Assembly (NCBI RefSeq): GCF_010725725.1
Contig: NZ_AP022599.1
Location: 4,650,001 to 4,714,000, forward strand
DNA: 64,000 nt
Origin: Mycolicibacterium pulveris
GTDB taxonomy: Bacteria > Actinomycetota > Actinomycetes > Mycobacteriales > Mycobacteriaceae
Reading direction: 5' to 3'
A model generated the notes under the pieces. That model was not told where the DNA came from. It saw only the letters and a list, made by a program, of their open reading frames with translations, and made no database searches. Both the position numbers and the translations under genes were made by a program. Below are positions 59,959 to 64,000 of this stretch, piece after piece. Within the stretch, counting starts at the first letter, position 1. The number at the start of each line of letters is the position of its first letter.

Positions 59959-59978
59959 ATTTCGTCACGTGATGAAAT
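59959..59978. promoter_or_regulatory. 20-bp palindrome upstream of the amidohydrolase operon
   Basis: ATTTCGTCACGTGATGAAAT is a palindrome with a single mismatched pair, 108-127 bp before the start at 59851. It is a good candidate operator for the amidohydrolase-DUF59-amidohydrolase operon. Confidence 0.55.
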
Positions 59979-60183
59979 GAGGCGGCCCCGGGCTTGAAGC
60001 GGTCGGGCAGTGGCAGGCCGCTTGCTCCACACGCCAAAGGGTCGCCCGAGGTTCGCCGAGAATGCTTTGCATGTTCGCCAACTGAGCGCCGACAGCTGTA
60101 GCGCGGAATGGCGGCAGTCATTTCGACACTCGGAACGCGGAATGGTTCACATGCGAGCAGCGCGGAACCGCCCGCCCGAAATT

Positions 60184-60196
60184 CGTCACTGTGACG
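60184..60196. promoter_or_regulatory. Palindrome CGTCACTGTGACG
   Basis: A perfect 13-bp palindrome with one central base, sharing TTCGTCAC with the site at 59959. It is 333 bp from the amidohydrolase start, so its target is unclear. Confidence 0.4.
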
Positions 60197-60239
60197 TAAT
60201 ACCAAGGGGCGGTGGGGAATCGGTAGGGGTCAGTCGCAC

Positions 60240-60410
60240 TCGATAGCGTGACGCGAGTACCGCAGGTTGTGGCCGAGGCGGCGCTTGGCCGCCGCAGGAT
60301 CTTTGGTCCCACGGGCCGTGTGGCCGCGAGCGTGGCGCACCCAGGCCAGGATCGCGACGACGGCGGGTGGGCATGGAGGCTTCTGCTGAGCGACTCCGCC
60401 CGCAGGCCAG
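60240..60410 (-). pseudogene. Fragment of an unidentified protein gene
   Basis: On the minus strand a frame ending at a TGA near 60240 reads VVAILAWVRHARGHTARGTK then DPAAAKRRLGHNLRYSRHAI and ECD-stop, which has natural amino acid composition. Upstream the frame meets a stop near 60420. There is no start codon with a ribosome site. It may be the decayed C-terminus of a transposase or other mobile-element protein, but I cannot name the family. Confidence 0.35.
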
Positions 60411-60642
60411 GGTTAGGACGCTACGCCAACCGGCAACCGTGTCACCCTCGAACACGAAAATGCCGATAAGCGACATTATGTCAAGTTAACTCGCTCAGGA
60501 GGTGATCGGCACCGAGCTCGCCGCGGCTCAGGAGGTGGTGTCGGGCCTGCCGCAGGCCGGCACCCTGCCCGCCACGGCCGCGACTAAACGATTACCGATG
60601 CCCGGGACGTGTTCACCATGCGTTCACTTGACCGCTGATTCG

Positions 60643-60664
60643 ATATCCGTCAATATCGGTATAT
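60643..60664. promoter_or_regulatory. ArsR-type operator overlapping the arsR start
   Basis: ATATCCG (60643-60649) and CGGTATAT (60657-60664) form an imperfect inverted repeat that runs into the ATG at 60663. CAATAT (60651-60656) could be the -10 hexamer of a leaderless transcript starting at or next to this ATG. Binding of ArsR here would block transcription until arsenite or antimonite releases it. Confidence 0.6.
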
Positions 60665-61040
60665 GTCGAAATCATCGGATCGGGTCGGCGACGCGTGTTG
60701 CCCGCCCGGGGCGCTGTTGCACGAACCACTGTCGGCGGTGGCCGCCGCGGATATGGCGGTCAAGCTCAAAGCCCTGGCCGATCCGGTACGGCTGCAACTG
60801 TTTTCGGCGATCGCCAGCCACGCCGGCGGTGAGGCCTGCGTCTGCGACATCTCGGTCGACATCGAGGTGTCACAACCGACCATCAGCCATCACCTCAAGG
60901 TGCTGCGTGACGCCGGGCTCCTGACCTCGCAGCGGCGGGCTTCCTGGGTGTATTACGCGGTGGTGCCCGAAGCGCTGGCCAGTCTGGCCGTGCTCCTCGG
61001 CGCGACCTCCGCTCACGCCGCGGCGGGCGTGCCTGCATGA
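60663..61040 (+). CDS. arsR: ArsR-family arsenic-responsive repressor
   Basis: 125 residues from ATG 60663. Winged-helix pattern LKALADPVRLQLFSAIASHA, CVCDISVDIEVSQPTISHHLKVLRDAGLL and SWVYYAVVPEAL. A Cys-Val-Cys pair in the helix before the DNA-reading helix (EACVCDIS) and an N-terminal CC (DACCPPG) are arsenite-binding candidates. It overlaps the transporter gene by 4 bp (ATGA). It autoregulates the ars operon through the repeat at 60643-60664. Confidence 0.92.
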   Translation: MSKSSDRVGDACCPPGALLHEPLSAVAAADMAVKLKALADPVRLQLFSAIASHAGGEACVCDISVDIEVSQPTISHHLKVLRDAGLLTSQRRASWVYYAVVPEALASLAVLLGATSAHAAAGVPA

Positions 61041-62158
61041 CCGACACCGCCACCCCCGCGCCGCCGGTGGTCGGCAAGCTCTCCACTCTCGACCGGTTCC
61101 TGCCACTCTGGATCGGCGCGGCGATGATCGCCGGACTGCTCCTGGGCCGCTGGATCCCCGGCCTGAACACCGCACTGGAAAGCGTTCAGATCGACGGTAT
61201 TTCACTGCCCATCGCCGTCGGGTTGTTGATCATGATGTATCCGGTCCTAGCCAAAGTCCGCTACGACCGCCTCGACACCGTCACCGGCGACCGCAAACTG
61301 CTGCTCTCCTCGCTGGTGCTGAACTGGGTACTCGGTCCGGCATTGATGTTCGCCCTGGCGTGGCTGCTGCTGCCCGATCTGCCCGAGTACCGCACCGGGC
61401 TGATCATCGTCGGCCTGGCCCGCTGCATCGCCATGGTCATCATCTGGAACGACTTGGCCTGCGGCGACCGCGAAGCCGCCGCCGTCCTCGTCACCTTGAA
61501 TTCAATCTTCCAAGTCATTATGTTCGCCGTGCTGGGCTGGTTCTACCTGTCAGTGCTGCCCGGCTGGCTCGGCCTGCAACAAACCACCATCGACACCTCA
61601 CCCTGGCAGATCGCCAAATCCGTACTCATCTTCCTCGGCATCCCCCTGCTGGCTGGCTACCTATCCCGCCGCCTCGGCGAACGCGCCAAGGGCCGTGACT
61701 GGTACGAGTCCAAGTTCTTACCGCGGATCGGGCCGTGGGCACTCTACGGGCTGCTGTTCACCATCGTGATTCTCTTTGCCCTGCAAGGCGATCAGATCAC
61801 CCACCAACCGGTGGATGTGGCCCGCATCGCCCTGCCCTTGTTGGCGTATTTCGCGATCATGTGGGGCGGCGGCTACCTGCTCGGCACCATCTTGGACCTC
61901 GGCTACGAACGCACCACCACCCTGGCATTCACCGCCGCCGGCAACAACTTCGAACTCGCCATCGCCGTCGCGATCGCCACCTACGGCGCAACCTCCGGCC
62001 AAGCCCTGGCCGGCGTCGTCGGCCCGCTCATCGAAGTCCCGGTCCTGGTCGCCCTGGTCTACGTCTCCCTGGCACTGCGCAATCGGTTCCGCCACCACAC
62101 CTCCCAACACCTACCCACCACCGACTCGACGACGAGAACGGAACACTGCCATGACTGA
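61037..62158 (+). CDS. acr3: ACR3-family arsenite efflux transporter
   Basis: 373 residues. Ten membrane helices; family blocks include PLWIGAAMIAGLLLGRWIPG, VGLLIMMYPVLAKVRYD, NWVLGPALMFALAWLLLPD, VGLARCIAMVIIWNDLACGD with the conserved cysteine of ACR3, TAAGNNFELAIAVAIATYG and PLIEVPVLVALVYVSL. It exports arsenite, driven by the proton gradient. It overlaps arsC by 8 bp. ACR3 rather than ArsB is usual in actinobacteria. Confidence 0.94.
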   Translation: MTDTATPAPPVVGKLSTLDRFLPLWIGAAMIAGLLLGRWIPGLNTALESVQIDGISLPIAVGLLIMMYPVLAKVRYDRLDTVTGDRKLLLSSLVLNWVLGPALMFALAWLLLPDLPEYRTGLIIVGLARCIAMVIIWNDLACGDREAAAVLVTLNSIFQVIMFAVLGWFYLSVLPGWLGLQQTTIDTSPWQIAKSVLIFLGIPLLAGYLSRRLGERAKGRDWYESKFLPRIGPWALYGLLFTIVILFALQGDQITHQPVDVARIALPLLAYFAIMWGGGYLLGTILDLGYERTTTLAFTAAGNNFELAIAVAIATYGATSGQALAGVVGPLIEVPVLVALVYVSLALRNRFRHHTSQHLPTTDSTTRTEHCHD

Positions 62159-62819
62159 CAGCCCCGTCACCCACCAACTGCGCCACGACCTCTCCATCGA
62201 CCAACAGCTCGCCCTGAAAACCGCCGCGACCCGGCTTCACGGCGAGTTCGACGGCACGTTCGGCACCGAAACCATCGAACGGTTCCTGCACTCCTCCTAC
62301 GACCAATTCGCCGGCCGCGCCACCGTTCCCAACTTCCTACCGCTGCTGGCCGAACGGTTCGCCCGCCAACGTCTGCACGCCCTTGCACGGGTAGAGGGCA
62401 AGGTCACCGATGGAAAGCCGACCGTGCTGTTCCTGTGCACCCACAACGCCGGACGCTCCCAAATGGCCCTCGGCTTCTTCACACATCTGGCCGGTGACCG
62501 GGCCGTGGCCTGGTCGGGTGGATCCGAGCCCGGCAACGAGATCAATCCCGCCGCGATCGCCGCCATGCATGAGGTCGGGATCGACATCACCGGCGAATAT
62601 CCCAAACCCTGGACCGACGAAATCGTGCAAGCCGCCGATGTCGTCATCACCATGGGCTGCGGTGACGCCTGCCCGATCTTCCCCGGAAAACGCTACGAGA
62701 ACTGGGAACTCCCAGATCCGCGCGGCCAAAGCCTCGACGCCGTGCGCCTCATCCGCGACGACATCGAAGAACGCATCCACCTACTGCTCGCCAACCTGAA
62801 CGTGCCCATCACCCGCTAG
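62151..62819 (+). CDS. arsC: Arsenate reductase with N-terminal three-helix domain
   Basis: 222 residues from ATG 62151. Residues 1-85 are a helical domain (QLALKTAATRLHGEFDGTFG, TIERFLHSSYDQFAG, LPLLAERFARQRLHAL) found in actinobacterial arsenate reductases. Residues about 86-222 are the low-molecular-weight phosphatase fold: VLFLCTHNAGRSQMALGFF (CX5R loop), GSEPGNEINPAAIAAMHEVG, and MGCGDACPIFPGKRYENWEL with two further cysteines for the disulfide relay. It reduces arsenate to arsenite for export by ACR3, with thioredoxin or mycothiol as electron donor. Confidence 0.92.
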   Translation: MTDSPVTHQLRHDLSIDQQLALKTAATRLHGEFDGTFGTETIERFLHSSYDQFAGRATVPNFLPLLAERFARQRLHALARVEGKVTDGKPTVLFLCTHNAGRSQMALGFFTHLAGDRAVAWSGGSEPGNEINPAAIAAMHEVGIDITGEYPKPWTDEIVQAADVVITMGCGDACPIFPGKRYENWELPDPRGQSLDAVRLIRDDIEERIHLLLANLNVPITR

Positions 62820-63113
62820 TCGCGAAACCTCAAGGGACACACCGACTATGACTAATACGTCGGTGTTATCGTCTGCGTCAGTTACGTCGAAGAATCAGTC
62901 ATGCGGCGGGACTCAAGCGCAGACTCGTCGGACCGAACATCCGCATGGCCTCGGCCGACACACGCCCACATGCCCCTCCCCAACACGCGTGACGTGTTTC
63001 GCGCCATCCAACCACGGCGCGAGAGTGAACGACCGGCATCAAATACGCCTGAGACGAATATGGAGGGTTACCGGGATGGTCGTCGGCGGTTCTGCCGTGT
63101 GCTCGATGCGATT

Positions 63114-63296
63114 TCACGGTCGATTGCGATCGCAGCACTGCACCACTTCGGTACGGCTGATCGAGACGAGACGGCCTTCGTGGAATACGAGCCGGTCCTG
63201 TGGAGCCCGGGCCACCGCGCCGACGAGGTTGGTCGCCCTGATCGCCAAGAGCTCAGCCTTCGCACCGACCTCGATTCCTCCCGCCGCGAAGGACAT
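63114..63296 (-). pseudogene. Remnant of a cytosine deaminase-like amidohydrolase (C-terminus)
   Basis: The minus strand reads GGIEVGAKAELLAIRATNLV then GAVARAPQDRLVFHEGRLVS, which matches the end of cytosine deaminase/CodA-type enzymes (GLxVGAxADLVAIRAxxxREAVAxAPxDRxVxHxGRVV). Upstream the frame continues a short way but the rest of the enzyme, including all metal-site motifs, is absent. It is therefore a 3' fragment of a lost gene. Confidence 0.6.
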
Positions 63297-63482
63297 AACC
63301 TGCCGCGGTGCAACGAAAACATTCGTGGCACGGCGAAGGCAGGCAAAAGCAGTTGAGCGTCTATTGAGAGAGATCCCTCAAGTAGCTTCTTGGATCCAAG
63401 CTCGTATCCAAAAATAGGAAGTCGGTATTGCCTATTGATGAAGTGCCGTAAAGAACGCGTAACGCCCGCTCGCGCCAGTGGG

Positions 63483-63529
63483 TGAGCGACCGCTCTATGA
63501 CGTTTTGCGGTCGAACAAAGTGACGCTCA
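63483..63529. repeat. Nested inverted repeat 1
   Basis: Outer arms TGAGCG (63483-63488) and CGCTCA (63524-63529) enclose inner arms CGACCGC (63487-63493) and GCGGTCG (63507-63513). The strands could fold into a hairpin with a bulge. Confidence 0.5.
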
Positions 63530-63540
63530 TCTGCAAGGAG

Positions 63541-63597
63541 CTGCCAAGTACGTTGAGACCGGACAACACTTATATTCGGTCTCAGAACAGTTGGCAG
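63541..63597. repeat. Nested inverted repeat 2 (57 bp)
   Basis: Outer arms CTGCCAA (63541-63547) and TTGGCAG (63591-63597) enclose perfect inner arms TGAGACCG (63554-63561) and CGGTCTCA (63577-63584), with internal loops. Such a long two-step hairpin is not expected by chance in 57 bp. Confidence 0.65.
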
Positions 63598-63611
63598 TCT
63601 TCGCAATCAAT

Positions 63612-63635
63612 TTGGCACTCGCTGATTGAGTGCCA
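63612..63635. repeat. CIRCE-like inverted repeat
   Basis: TTGGCACTC (63612-63620), a 7-nt spacer and GAGTGCCA (63628-63635). The arms resemble the HrcA/CIRCE element (TTAGCACTC-N9-GAGTGCTAA), but the spacer is 7 instead of 9 and no chaperone gene follows. Confidence 0.5.
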
Positions 63636-63698
63636 GTTCGTTATCGAAAAACGGTTAAGGGCCGTCAAGGCCGCCTTCCGTCATTGAGGCCGGACAAC

Positions 63699-64000
63699 TC
63701 AGAGGGTGAATGGCGGCCGCAGGTTCTTGAACATCGGGAAGTGCTTGACGTTCAACGTCGCTGGCTGATAGCCCTTCACGTCAGCAGTCGCCGCGATCAG
63801 ATAGTCGCCAAGGCCAATGCCGGGATGACTCGCCCGGTATCGCCGCCTGAAGTGGCCGGCGCGGCGCGCGACGATCTCAGTGGCTGGTTCGGTGCGAAAT
63901 GACGCTAGTAGCTGCCACACTTCGCGGCGCTCGACGCTGCGCATCCCACCGACGAGCTCGGCAATCGACACCACGCTGATCGCTAACGGTCCCTCCCCTC
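63699..64000 (-). CDS. vapC: VapC-like PIN-domain toxin, partial
   Basis: The minus-strand frame is open to the right edge, so the N-terminus (with the first metal-binding Asp) is outside the window. Visible are LAISVVSIAELVGGMRSVER (the conserved E of PIN domains), FRRRYRASHPGIGLGDYLIAATA (the third acidic residue) and ATLNVKHFPMFKNLRPPF at the end, the usual VapC C-terminus. VapC toxins are RNases that cut tRNA or rRNA. The VapB antitoxin would be expected just beyond the edge. A shorter start at 63974 exists but would remove half the fold. Confidence 0.8.
   Translation of the reverse strand, partial: GEGPLAISVVSIAELVGGMRSVERREVWQLLASFRTEPATEIVARRAGHFRRRYRASHPGIGLGDYLIAATADVKGYQPATLNVKHFPMFKNLRPPFTL

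Larger units (their letters stand above)
59852..60662. other. 811-bp region without an intact gene between the amidohydrolase and ars operons
   Basis: No convincing complete gene was found. The region holds two palindromes (59959-59978 and 60184-60196), a short coherent minus-strand frame at about 60240-60410 that looks like a gene fragment, and a 12-bp direct repeat GCTCAGGAGGTG at 60493-60504 and 60526-60537. Its 3' end holds the arsR operator. It probably marks the boundary where the ars module was added. Confidence 0.6.
62820..63698. other. 879-bp decayed region between arsC and the vapC-like gene
   Basis: No intact gene is supported. It contains a cytosine-deaminase remnant (63114-63296, minus), then from 63400 a more AT-rich stretch with a run of inverted repeats (63483-63529, 63541-63597, 63612-63635). 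Long plus-strand frames here lack family resemblance. The area looks like the right edge of the acquired ars module or an old insertion site. Confidence 0.6.

Noticed and set aside
60502..60924. Frame running into arsR
   Set aside because: It is in a different frame from arsR, crosses the ars operator and has no domain pattern.
62848..63417. 189-residue plus-strand frame after arsC
   Set aside because: No family resemblance, uneven composition, and it runs across the cytosine-deaminase remnant on the other strand.
63612..63635. True CIRCE element
   Set aside because: The spacer is 7 instead of 9 nt and no groES/groEL/dnaK gene follows within the window, so it is listed only as CIRCE-like.
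1..64000. CRISPR array, tRNA/rRNA genes or intact insertion sequence
   Set aside because: No regularly spaced repeats, cloverleaf sequences, rRNA motifs or transposase genes with terminal repeats were seen on either strand.

Overview
The window looks like a chromosomal segment of a mycobacterium (probably a rapidly growing, Mycolicibacterium-type actinobacterium). The reasons are high GC with GTG/TTG starts, 4-bp ATGA/GTGA gene overlaps, a complete yrbEAB-mceABCDEF operon with a Mce-associated gene, many FadE/FadD/EchA paralogues, a CBS gene with DosR-like boxes, and a family of small secreted proteins. No tRNA, rRNA, CRISPR array or intact insertion sequence was seen.

Layout. 1-9.7 kb: housekeeping and accessory genes. 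These are an MFS exporter cut by the left edge, a membrane-domain/methyltransferase fusion, a DUF559 nuclease-like gene bracketed by two 56-bp inverted repeats, a CapA-like protein, an SDR, a thioesterase-like protein, a CBS-DUF2267 protein with DosR-like boxes, a flavin amine oxidase, a RibD/DHFR-like reductase and a small exported protein. 9.77-13.0 kb: a cobalamin riboswitch followed by permease, ATPase and binding lipoprotein genes of a BtuCDF-type vitamin B12 importer.

13.0-59.9 kb: a very large catabolic island. It holds an AraC regulator, three AveC-family membrane proteins, alpha/beta hydrolases, a zinc-type oxidoreductase, a cupin, a tandem-domain acyl-CoA dehydrogenase, an SRPBCC protein, three SDR/beta-oxidation-type enzymes, two acyl-CoA ligases, two enoyl-CoA hydratase-family proteins, two further FadE proteins, a Baeyer-Villiger-type monooxygenase, a cytochrome P450, three amidohydrolase-2 family proteins with a DUF59 protein, a MoxR/VWA pair, a TetR regulator, two paralogous LexA-HTH regulators and the Mce importer. 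Read together, Mce would import a bulky hydrophobic molecule, P450 and BVMO would oxygenate it, FadD would activate it, FadE/EchA/SDR would shorten it and hydrolases would open the rest. The substrate is unknown; a steroid-, terpenoid- or polyketide-like compound is an inference. Three near-identical palindromes (GTTACNGTAAC) in front of separate transcription units suggest one regulon.

59.9-64.0 kb: a gene-poor stretch, an arsR-ACR3-arsC arsenic resistance operon, a decayed region with a cytosine-deaminase remnant and a run of hairpins, and a VapC-type toxin gene cut by the right edge.

The most unusual points are the GTTACNGTAAC regulon, the paired LexA-HTH/unknown-domain regulators, the NorQ/NorD-like MoxR-VWA pair inside a beta-oxidation/P450 cluster, the AveC family in a catabolic setting, and the inverted repeats around the DUF559 gene.
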